This document shows, piece after piece, positions 1 to 9,400 of a DNA stretch of 64,000 nucleotides. This DNA comes from Borovskyia barvae (taxonomy: Eukaryota; Euglenozoa; Kinetoplastea; Trypanosomatida; Trypanosomatidae). The translations under genes and the position numbers were made by a program. Location of the stretch: assembly GCA_030849085.1 (NCBI GenBank), contig JASAOM010001071.1:62001-126000 (forward strand), read 5' to 3'. Within the stretch, counting starts at the first letter, position 1. Each line of letters starts with the position of its first letter. Below the pieces are notes generated by a model, which searched no databases, had not been told where the DNA came from, and saw only the letters and a list, made by a program, of their open reading frames with translations.

Positions 1-1647
1 ATGAAGTGGAGAGGACAGTACCTGAAAGTAACTGGCATTGGCCCATCCACGGTGACGGCAATTGCACAGTATATTCAAGGGTTCCCTGCTGGCTCGGCGA
101 GGTCAGAACTTACTTCTAACGATCTCTCCGTCCTAAAGCGCCCTGCTCACCACATTCGAACGCTTGATCTGCGCGCCTTGCGTGCCGGGGACGATGGCTT
201 TGTTGAGATCATGAGCGCATTATTAGACGACACTCTCGTAGAGCGAGTGCTGTTTGCTGGAAACAGCATCACCGACGATGGGGTGGCACGTTTGGTTAGT
301 CATATAGACAAAAGTAAGAGCAGAAAGCAAGAGTTTCTGAGCAAATTAAAGGTTTTGTCTCTTAGTGATAATATGATTACCTCCGCCGGCATCGCTGCCT
401 TTGCTGCAGTAGCGCCTCTATTGCTTTCGCTCGAGCACTTGGAGGTGGGTCGCGGGGGCAGCTGCTGCGGTAACGACCTCGACGATGTCTGCGACACACT
501 GCGGCTAGCAGACGTGGCCGCGCTAACGAGGTACATCCAGTGTACGCCAAAGCTAGGGACATTTGTGTACCGGGGAAATGGCAATTACCACGCCCGCAGC
601 GGATTTTCGCCGGCGGGAATGACTGCCTTCGTCGACACCGTCGTGGGCAACAGCGCTCTCAAGGTGTTACATCTGCAAGATTGCTTCACTACTAAGTGGG
701 GTTTGGTGGGGCCGGCTCCAACCGTGGCTCCGAGGGCTGAGATGACGGCTGCAGGTGCTGGTAACGGCGTCGATGAATCGTGGATGCCAGAAAAGCTATT
801 GGAACCGATTCAGAAGCTAGCTGATGCTCTCACTTCCACAACGATCCACCTAACCACACTTGCCCTCCGTTTCCCTTTAAGTGATGAAGCTGTGCGAACG
901 TTAGCTGCTGGACTTGCCCACGCACCAAACCTCCAGCACCTCACTCTGCGCGGGTGCGATCTTTCCGGCAAGGCTCTAGGTTATATTGGTGGGGCGCTTG
1001 CAACCAATAAGGTGCTACGCCTTCTCGATGTCTCCTATCAGGCAAACACTATCTCCCACCCTGCATATCTGGCCGAGCTCCGCAGCTCATCCAAACGCCG
1101 GTCGACCTCACTCTCAAGACCGGCTTACGTGAATGCCGATACTACGCTGAGGCAGAACCTTGACAACAGCAGCTCTGAGCTCCAGTCCCGTGATGAACGG
1201 CAGCACCCACTGCGTTCTATTATTTGCAGTCTTCACCAGAATCGATCGCTTCGGCAATTGCTCATGCTGGGGGTAAACATCACGACCGACGATGTTGAAG
1301 AGCTGTGCTCGTGCGTAGAGCGGAGTGAAAATCGTGTGATCAAGCAGGTCTGGTACACCAACGGGGGCGATAAGGCGCTTCGTATGAAATTGGATGGGTT
1401 TCTCAAGTCGAATATTGAGCATTCCGCCAACAGACGCAGCCAGGCGGCACTTTTACAAAACAGCATAAGTCTGCCGCTTCTCCGGGAAAGCGCTATCTTC
1501 ACGGATGGATCGGAACGGTCCACCGTCTCCGCATCGGAATTGGGGCCACCAAGATGCAACCAACCTAGTCCTTCCGCGCGTAGGCTAATACCTTTACCAG
1601 TTGTGATTTCTCATGCAGCCAATGGACGCCTCAAATCAACTTTATGA
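1..1647 (+). CDS. Leucine-rich-repeat protein (possibly 5'-truncated by window edge)
   Basis: The 548-residue product has ribonuclease-inhibitor-type leucine-rich repeats. Examples are LRTLDLRAL near residue 53, VERVLFAGNSITDDG near 80, LKVLSLSDNMITSAG near 117 and LQHLTLRGCDLSGKAL near 315. Such repeats form curved scaffolds for protein binding; no catalytic domain is visible. The C-terminal 150 residues are Ser/Arg-rich and probably disordered. There is no signal peptide or membrane segment. The ATG is the first base of the window, so the true start may lie further upstream. Trypanosomatids have many LRR proteins of unknown role, and I cannot assign a specific one. Confidence 0.8.
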   Translation: MKWRGQYLKVTGIGPSTVTAIAQYIQGFPAGSARSELTSNDLSVLKRPAHHIRTLDLRALRAGDDGFVEIMSALLDDTLVERVLFAGNSITDDGVARLVSHIDKSKSRKQEFLSKLKVLSLSDNMITSAGIAAFAAVAPLLLSLEHLEVGRGGSCCGNDLDDVCDTLRLADVAALTRYIQCTPKLGTFVYRGNGNYHARSGFSPAGMTAFVDTVVGNSALKVLHLQDCFTTKWGLVGPAPTVAPRAEMTAAGAGNGVDESWMPEKLLEPIQKLADALTSTTIHLTTLALRFPLSDEAVRTLAAGLAHAPNLQHLTLRGCDLSGKALGYIGGALATNKVLRLLDVSYQANTISHPAYLAELRSSSKRRSTSLSRPAYVNADTTLRQNLDNSSSELQSRDERQHPLRSIICSLHQNRSLRQLLMLGVNITTDDVEELCSCVERSENRVIKQVWYTNGGDKALRMKLDGFLKSNIEHSANRRSQAALLQNSISLPLLRESAIFTDGSERSTVSASELGPPRCNQPSPSARRLIPLPVVISHAANGRLKSTL

Positions 1648-3054
1648 TCGCCCGACATTGAGCATCTACGCCAGTTACGAGCTCACCATTACTCCAGCGC
1701 CCTCTCCGTCTCTGTAAGCGGATGCGTTCAGGACCCCTGCCAGCGATGCGAATGCGGCGACGGAGGCTGGAGACTACTTTTCCCATCGAGGTCGTCTCTC
1801 TAACGCAGGAGCATTGTACAGGCATTCCATCGCGGCAGATATATCCGACATCAGAGTCCGCAAAAAAAAAGGAGAGGGGGGTTTATCTAATACTCAAGAG
1901 GACAGGAGTTCAAAAACTCATTAGTCGCCTCTCATAAGGTTCGCCGTCAGCCCGAGCCACCTCCCCCTCTCTTCTGCGCTTCCTCGCATATAATGGTTTT
2001 CCCTTGGTACGGTTCAGTATCTTCGCTCTTCCGAGGTGTCGTAAAGGAGTGACGTGTGATGATGATTACGGGGAAACGAAATGGGTGAGGGCCGTGGGAC
2101 ACGGTCTCCGAGAGGGAGTATTGCCTGCCGCTGAAGTTAGTTTACATTCGCTACGCGAGTCTATTCTGTTCCTCCTCTACTTTTCTCAGCCCCCCCCCCC
2201 CCCGCGCGCCGATATTGCATCCTTAGGAAGAGGTAGGGATCCTTGAAAATGGGGTGGGCTGATCACCGAAGTCTGCATGCTGTGGGTCCGCACGAATCTG
2301 GAGGTGTGCATAGGCAGTGAGCGAGAAGGGAAACACCCAGCAAAACTTTGATACTCGCTTCCCCCCCCTCTCTCCTTCCCCTGCTCTTCTCTTTCCTCAT
2401 TGTCACAAATCTTTTTCGATGTGTTTACTTCATGTTCCCTTCCCACCTCCTTCACACACACGCACCCTCTCAGGAATGCCGGAAAAAACGAGCGTCTTTC
2501 GTTCTCTCATGAACTATGGAGAAAAAATGTTTCTCCCTTCGTCCCCATCGGAAAGACCAAGACCAAGACGCCTATTCTATACAATTTAGGTGCTTTTTCT
2601 TCTGCGCTCTCCGTTCGATCGTATGTCTGTAGACCGTTTGTGGCACGGCAAGGAAGGAAAGGGAGAGCGGGAGAGCGCGTGGGCCCATCTTCGACTATGC
2701 AAGGGAAATAAGTCTCGAAGAATGTAGGAAGAAGTGCGGGCGAATACGCCAGTCCTCATTTTCTTCGTCTCTCTCTTTGCTTGTTTTGTTATTATTTTCT
2801 TTTGAGACAAATCTTTCATAAACCCTAGATTTGTGGAGTTTTATGTGAACTACCTCACTATTTGCTGCTTGCTTCCATTCTCCCTTCCATCCTTTTCTTG
2901 TTTGGCTCGGCGCATTCTTATTCCTTGGTCTGTACCTCTATGCTGACATTGCGGTTGCTCCCTTGATGCTCTTTCTCTCGATCTCGTATCCCTGAATTAT
3001 GGATGGGCGTGCACGCTACGTCATGTGCCAACAGTTACGCATGCAGCCAATCAT

Positions 3055-3077
3055 ATATATATATATATATATATATA
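3055..3077. repeat. (TA)n microsatellite
   Basis: An uninterrupted run of about eleven TA units lies in the spacer between the first two genes. Similar runs recur in other spacers of this window (near 17,045, 55,207, 56,722 and 63,588), never inside a gene. Confidence 0.9.
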
Positions 3078-3990
3078 CGATTTGAGGGTACCTTCCTTTT
3101 TGAAGAAAAAAAAGTGCAGTGGTCGCGCAACCGTATTTTGCTTTCAGGCAGATTTTTTTCATGAAGCAATGTGTAAGCCCATCTGCGATGACGGCGGTTG
3201 TTTTTTTTTCTGCGAATCCCTCCGGAAGGAGAACGGCGAAGGATCAGTCCTCCTCATGGATGGAGACCCAGAATGAACCGGTAAAGGTGGGAGAGCGGCT
3301 AGTTGGATCTTTCTATTTCCCATTGCTCTTTTTTTGCTGTGTAGCGACCCACCCACCCCATCTTCTTTACTCCTTCCCCTTCCCTTCCCTTCCCTTTCGT
3401 CCTACCCCTGCCCCCCTTACCGCCGCCATCCATTCTTCCGCAGTAATGGAAAACAATCGTAGGCCATCCACCGTCAGATCAAAAACGGAGAACTTCAGAT
3501 CCTCCACGCTGGCCTTGTGATTGAACACTCCGTATCTGCGTGATCGTGTGTGATCCCCTCCCATAGTATATTCTGAAGGGAAGAATAGTCTTCAGAGTCT
3601 GCGGCTCGGCTAAAAGGGGGATTTGCTTTGTGCACATATCTCGTTGTCTTTTTTGGATGTAACACAGATCTCTTCTGACATGTGCTGTCCCTCCTCCTCT
3701 TTTCTCTACTCCTTCGGCAACCTTCTCTTATTTCCCACATCCTATCTTCAATATCTCCACCTTCCACCGTCACGTTTTCCCCCTCCCCTCTCCCCCGCTC
3801 ACTCTCCCTCGAGCACTGCTGTCGCTGTATCTCAGGACCGTCGCATCGGTTCCTGGCAGGGATTAGCATTCACGTGGGACACCCTACGGTTCGAACCGCA
3901 CACGCGAGGCGGGAAAGGCAAGAAAGGATCATCTAGCGAACCCCAACCTCCGCTGTTGACGCTGTGCGTGGTGATGCGGTGGCTGTTTAG

Positions 3991-4021
3991 GGTTTGTCAT
4001 TTTTGTTTTTCGTATCCGCAG
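3991..4021 (+). promoter_or_regulatory. Candidate trans-splice acceptor for the 4053 gene
   Basis: A T-rich pyrimidine tract ends in CCGCAG with AG at 4020-4021, 31 nt before the ATG at 4053. It is the first AG after the tract, which is how spliced-leader acceptors are usually chosen in trypanosomatids. Confidence 0.65.
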
Positions 4022-4052
4022 AAGGACTTTTATATAAAAGAAAGCGCCACTC

Positions 4053-5027
4053 ATGTGGGGATTCGAAGCATTTGCGGAGGGACTCTCCACCGCTGACCCG
4101 TGCAGTGGAGAGGATCAGCGGAGCCCTCCCACGGTTCTGCGTAAAACTGATCCCAACAGCGCCCTATTTGACGCCCGTGGGAAGCGGCTGGATTCCGAAG
4201 CGGCACAGAAGGTCACAACATGGCGCTCACACCATGCCTTTAGTGGCAGATGTGCACTGGTGAAGTCGATCATCCCCGGTGACACAACATCCCCTTCAAC
4301 TCCGCTTTCGAGCACACCTTGCTGGGCAGAAAGTGCATGGAAGGCTTACCAAAACTGGTCTGTTGCTTTTCGCCTGCGCTCTGTCACAGCTGAAGAGCCT
4401 CACATTCTGCTGAGTGTGGCGCCTGCGTATTACCCCAACTTGACGACGGCCACCGGGATGGTTCTCGAGCCAGACGCGGTGACACAAGCGAACTTACCTC
4501 GCCCTCCTTCCTCAGCGGAGGGACGTATCTACGACCAACGCACCCTCGAGACCCCGCTCATTTGGGAAGAGCCGTACGCGTTGTCGGTGGACTGCACCCC
4601 GCGGGGCGTGTTTTTGTGGAGTGACCATTGGGGCATGTTCGGAAAGAAAATTGCCAACCGCTGCCTCGAAATTAGTCCTCCAACAGCGCAGGAAGAGGCT
4701 CGTACAGGATCAAATGGCAGTGCGCCAACCGTCTACGATGCCGTACTCCGACTTCGGTGGAGCACACCACCTCGACCGCATGGTATGACCCCGGAGGATG
4801 CCCGCCAGCAGCTGACCTCCGTAACTCCCCAGCTTTCCGTGGACCTCAACCGAAGCCCCCACATTCCCGACAACTCATTCCCGACAACACAGACGGATAC
4901 GATGGTAGAGCATTCGTGGGAGCACCTGGCGGACGTTTCGTTACCACTAGAAGGCTTAGCCTGCAAAGCAGCATTCCGACCTCACGCGACTCTCATGGAA
5001 GGTGGTGACTCCGTCGAATTGCTTTAA
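4053..5027 (+). CDS. Conserved-looking hypothetical protein, 324 aa
   Basis: I do not recognise this protein. The 324-residue product has balanced codon use like its neighbours and a clear splice acceptor 31 nt upstream, so it is very likely a real gene. The centre, about residues 95-200, looks folded, with many aromatic residues (WSVAFRLRSV, WEEPYALSVD, GVFLWSDHWGMFGKKI). The C-terminal third is Pro/Thr/Ser-rich and probably disordered. There is no membrane segment, signal peptide or known catalytic motif. Its 3' flank carries the first copy of the 290-bp direct repeat. Confidence 0.75.
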   Translation: MWGFEAFAEGLSTADPCSGEDQRSPPTVLRKTDPNSALFDARGKRLDSEAAQKVTTWRSHHAFSGRCALVKSIIPGDTTSPSTPLSSTPCWAESAWKAYQNWSVAFRLRSVTAEEPHILLSVAPAYYPNLTTATGMVLEPDAVTQANLPRPPSSAEGRIYDQRTLETPLIWEEPYALSVDCTPRGVFLWSDHWGMFGKKIANRCLEISPPTAQEEARTGSNGSAPTVYDAVLRLRWSTPPRPHGMTPEDARQQLTSVTPQLSVDLNRSPHIPDNSFPTTQTDTMVEHSWEHLADVSLPLEGLACKAAFRPHATLMEGGDSVELL

Positions 5028-5261
5028 ACAAGACACTCACCTGCAAATCTACTGGCAAAAGAGGAGGCGGTAGTTGAACGGGGCGATGATCGTTCCTGGC
5101 GAATCGCAAAGCGCGCCTAGACGCATCCCCTCCGTCGCCTCAAACGCCAACTCCATAAATCCCTCCACTCCACTTACTTGCTCTACATCGTTCATCCCTT
5201 CGAAGCGCAAGTACCTCATCTAGAGAGGAGTTTCAGGGATCAAGAGACGAGGTATTGCGGA

Positions 5262-5551
5262 TGGAAAGCAATGCTGACCACCACCTCTCCCCAGTACTCT
5301 TCGCACCCCTCTCCCTCTCTGTCCTGATATTGTGCGTTATTCTCTGCTCTCCGTTGCCGCAGCCTGCTGGTGTCGCTATTTGCTTGCCGCACCACCATCG
5401 ATTCGAGCGCTGCGTGGAGCAGCTGGGCTCCCACCAAGACGGCGCGGGGCTGGGACCCCGGTGGGCACCTCCTTTCTGTGAGGGCACGGGCCCAAGCGTG
5501 CCTTGGCTGAATCGGGTTACCGCCTACGCGCGGCCTTCAGCACCACCACCC
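5262..5551 (+). repeat. Direct repeat, copy 1 (290 bp)
   Basis: This segment matches 12495-12784 base for base by eye, in the same orientation, at an offset of 7,233 bp. It starts with TGGAAAGCAATGCTGACC and ends in CAGCACCACCACCC. The two copies bracket the Piezo-like gene, and each is followed at once by pyrimidine-rich DNA. The flanks of the copies are unrelated. It could be a fragment of a retroposon-derived 3' UTR element of the SIDER class, but I cannot confirm that family from memory. Confidence 0.95.
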
Positions 5552-6339
5552 GTCCTTACCTGCGATGCAAAGCACATCGCACCTCCCTTGGTTCTCCGTC
5601 CTCCCTCCCCCTCATATGCTCCCTCTCTCTGCTCCTTCTGCTGTGTGATTTGTGTTACCACTGCCTCCTCCTCCAGGACGTCGCCGCCACATCGCACCTC
5701 CGCTCTCTACCCACCCACCTACCTGGAGAGCTCGCTGGCCCTCGACCACACTCTCACGCGCACGTGTGTCTACACACCAGTCAAGCATCAGAAACCGTGT
5801 CGGCACTCGCATGCGTTGCTCGGTGCCCTCTCACTCATCACTTACTTTTTCTTTGTACGTGAAGGAACAGATTCCGCAGCGTCACCACCCCCTCCCTACT
5901 CTTGCTCTTTTCCTTTTCTCTCTTCCCTTTCACTCCCCTCCCATCACGTGGCCCCAGATCATTCTATATATCCGAGATTGTTTTTACGATTTCCTACCAC
6001 CGTAAACTCTTTCGTCTTTGTATTCTTTTCTCGTCGCTGTAACGCAGCGGCGCCTTCCCTCCTCACCCCCTCCCGTCCCTTCTTCAGAACTCCATAGAGG
6101 CACCAACGTGCTGTCAGAGTATTCAGATCTTCTTTCTCACTCTCTTCCCCGCTTCGCGGTCTTATTTTTTCTTGGCTTGATATTTTTCTTGTTTCTCTGG
6201 TCGCTTTGTTTTCGCCGCGAGCGTCAGAGAGCGCGTTGCAGTAATCGACGCCCAGAGTCGTGGAACCCCCGAGAAGAGGAAAGGGGTATCGATTGCCATT
6301 TGCTCTCCTCTGTCCCCGTGCGCCCTAGTGACGCATTAT

Positions 6340-6417
6340 CGCTTCCTTCCCCGCTCCCTCCCTATCCTCTCTCTCTCCTGCCCCCCTTCCTACCCCCACC
6401 TTCTCCGCCTCCTCCAG
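6340..6417 (+). promoter_or_regulatory. Polypyrimidine tract and AG acceptor just before the Piezo-like ATG
   Basis: An almost pure C/T tract of about 75 bases ends in CCTCCAG (AG at 6416-6417), only 5 nt before ATG 6423. An alternative acceptor is AACGCAG with AG at 6046-6047, after another T-rich tract. Either site would exclude the open frame upstream of 6423 as functional coding sequence. Confidence 0.5.
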
Positions 6418-6422
6418 GCAGC

Positions 6423-9400
6423 ATGTCCAGCTGGGTCAAGGTGATGAACGGGTTGTACCTGTTCCTTGTTCTCCATCTCTTGTTCTTGCTGCTGATGCTG
6501 GAGCAGAGCATCGTCGCTGCGGGCCTCCTCTTCGCCTTCTTTGTCTGCTCGGTGAAGCGCGTGGAGCAGCAGGGGCAGCAGCAACGCCTTTCCACCGGAG
6601 GCCCAGCGTCACCCCCACCGAAGTTGCCCGGCGCCAGTGATGACACGCTACCCGTGCAAGGCCTGCGGCACTCTGCCGCGCTGGGCAGCGAGTTCACGTC
6701 GAGGAGCCGCACTGAACCATGCTGGTTGCCGTCTGCCACGTGCGAGCCGGTCGTGAGAACACCGTCGCCGACTCAGTGCGGTGAGAACCCCACACGGCTG
6801 GGTAGTCGTCAGTGGCGAGGAGGCATCGACGGTAGCGCGGAGTCCTGGGGTGACGAGGCGGGAGGCTGCCAGAACGGGCTGTACACACCTCTCCGGGAGC
6901 GTACCGACGAGACGCTGGTATACTCCTCCCCCGACCCGAGAACTCGGGAGGTCTTCGGGCAGACCGTGTGTGGCCCGTGCATCTCAGCGAGCGTCGCGGT
7001 GGCCTTTCCGCAAAGTCAGAGCGAAGGTGTGGAGGAAGGTGGCCGGAGCGACGCTGCGGCATTCTACATTGCCCCGCGTGTGTGTTGGGTCGGTGCGACG
7101 GCCGTCGTCGCCCTCGGGGTAGCCTGTGCGTCGTGCGCACTTCGCTGCCGCGTCTTCCACGCTGCATCCCCCTCATTAGCGCAGCCGCTATGGGCATCCG
7201 CGCCCGGCACCGAAGCCGCGCTCGCCTTGCTTCTGGGACTTCATATGCGCGATCCCAAGCGAGGCATGCACAATTGGCTGTTCCTGGCCCTCATGGCCTG
7301 CGTGGGCGCTGCGAGCTGCGCCTGGTCTGTGTGCTACGTCGCGCTGAAAATGTGTCACCGGCCTGGTGGAGCTGTGGAACGTGCGGCACGGTTCTGCAAC
7401 TCCGTCAGCGACTGCGGGCCCGAGCGCAGCGGTGTGTGTGTCTTTGCGCACCGGTGGCTCGCAGCAGCGGCGCCGCGCCTGATCCTGTTTGTCACCTGCG
7501 CACCGCTCTCCTGTCTGTGGGTTGGTGTGGCAGGGCTGGGGTTAGGCACCGGCCTGGGCCTCGTCATCCTTGCCGTCGTGTTGGCCGTCGTGCTTGCGGC
7601 TCCGCACCCGTGGTCTGGTGTGAGGAGGAGGCAGGCAGCGCGGGAGGCGCCTCCTCTGTGGGCCGGCTATCCGTGCCTGCTTCTGTTTCTGTGGGCCACA
7701 CAGACGATTCTGTTGCTCCCCTCCGTCCAAGACGTGCTGGCAGCGGCTTCTCCACCCAGCACGCAGCACCGCTGGCTCGCTGCATTGGGCATTGTGCCGC
7801 AGCATCCAACAGACGGGCAGCCAGGCTGGTGTGTTGCGTGGGATATTGGACTCTGGTGGGCGGGGCTGGAGTTTGTGTGCTTCAGATCCGCCACGTTCTC
7901 CACGCGAGCCCGTCGCCTCCACCAACGTGCCGAGCGTGGGCGCTCGAGCAGAGCTCAAGTCCTGCTGGCCCTCGAACAGCGGGAGGCTGTGCAGCGCGAA
8001 CACGCCAAGCAGCAGCAGCGCGCGGCACGTGAGAAGCTGCGACAGCTGCGGCGGGAGCGCCGCACGCTTTACGGCGACGGTGAGCGGCGCGGGGGACCCC
8101 GCACACAGAGGCACCGCGCCACCGCTACGCACCGTCACAGGTCCGGCGAATGGCAGCAAGCTGGTGGCGCGGGTTTTCCCTCGTTGGTCCACCCCTTCGC
8201 CACGCTCGAGAGCCGTTCAAGTCCGTATTGCTGGGAGGAGAAGGATTACTCCGAATGGCAGCACGACCACCGCGCCGGAGACGATGCTCGCGCGAGTGTG
8301 ACGCCCTTGGGGGAGCCGGCACCGTGGCAGCCGCAGGAGATGGCAGCAGGTGCGCTGGCGGAGCTGGATGCGGAAGACGAGCCAGTCCACAGCTGTTGGG
8401 GTGGATGCGCCCGCGCGCGAGCGGACAGCCCGTGCCGTGCGGATGGTGAAGCGGCGTGCAGGAGTTCCCCGATGGACTGCGGGTGCTGCCCATCCGCGCA
8501 AGCGTCGCCGCCGAAGTGGCACCCGTGCCGGCGGACCAACTCACCCTTCGCCTTCTCCGTTAGCAGTTCTGGGCTACGGGGCGGCCCCAGTAGCGTGCGC
8601 GGCGCGCGTTTAGCGAGCGTCTCGCCCCCTCAGAGCGATGGCTGTGGAGCCCACTGCACACCGGAGTGCGCCTCCCTCCCCTCCCAGTCGCTGGATGCTG
8701 CTTGCTGCACTGTTCTTTCGCCGCCGCCGGAGATCGCCCCGCTGTCGCTGCGGGCAGTGTGTCACTATCTGGCGGAGGCGGGGCCGCGGCGCAGAAACCC
8801 GTCTCCGGTGCCAGCCCTCGCTGCCAGCCAGGAGAGGAACGCAGGCGAGACGCCGGTGGGTGCCGCCCCTTCCTGGCGCCATCGCCTTGCGCAGGGCCTG
8901 CACCGGTGTGTCCAGTGGCTCTCGGCCTCCGTTTCCGCGCATCTTGAGATGCACGTGGTTCTGACGAAGGTGGATGTCGGTCGGGATGAATCGCCTCCTG
9001 CGGCATTTGTGCATCAGACGGAGCCACCGCTGGATGCTCCACCGGGGGAGTCGCGTTGTTCTGCGTCTCAGAAGAGGTTGGTGTGCGCGCCGGGCGGAGC
9101 AGTGGAGGAAGGAGGCGGCGCTGCCGCTGTGCCGTCGTTCCGGCAACTGCTTTGGAGTTGTGTGGTGATGCAATGGTCGGCCATGTGCTCGCTGATGCTG
9201 CTGATTCAATTTGCGGTCTCTGGGACTGCGGCGAACCTCCTTCCCTCGCTCGCCTGTCTTGTCTACGCAACCCTGCAGCGGCCCTGGCCGCCCGTCCAGT
9301 ACTGGAGAGTGCAGCTTCTGTACTCTGCTCTCACGCTCCTTGCGAAGGGTGCCGCGCGTGTCTACATCAGTGAAGTGATGTCGGACGCGGGGTTGAGCAC

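Larger units (their letters stand above)
1648..4052. other. Intergenic spacer, no gene seen
   Basis: These 2.4 kb hold 3' UTR of the LRR gene and the 5' region of the next gene. Only short ORFs with low-complexity translations are present. There are C and T homopolymers (a C run near 2190), pyrimidine-rich blocks near 2360-2480 and 3670-3800, a TA microsatellite at about 3055-3077 and CTTCC repeats near 3370-3400. The best splice acceptor is at 4020-4021. I see no RNA gene. Confidence 0.7.
5028..6422. other. Spacer before the Piezo-like gene: repeat copy 1 plus a long polypyrimidine region
   Basis: The first 234 bases are unremarkable 3' UTR. The 290-bp repeat follows, then about 850 bases that are strongly pyrimidine-rich up to the ATG at 6423. 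Open frames through this stretch translate to Pro/Ser/Leu-rich low complexity, as expected of CT-rich non-coding DNA. Confidence 0.75.

Noticed and set aside
3885-3910. GGTTCGAACC resembling a tRNA B box
   Set aside because: The T-arm stem does not pair beyond the central bases, and no A box, anticodon arm or acceptor stem fits upstream.
5255-6097. 280-codon frame over the first repeat
   Set aside because: The translation is Pro/Ser/Leu-rich from CT-rich splice-region DNA, has no recognisable domain and no acceptor of its own.
6018-6422. N-terminal extension of the Piezo-like frame
   Set aside because: It starts at TTG, is CT-rich and includes likely splice acceptors; the first ATG is 6423.
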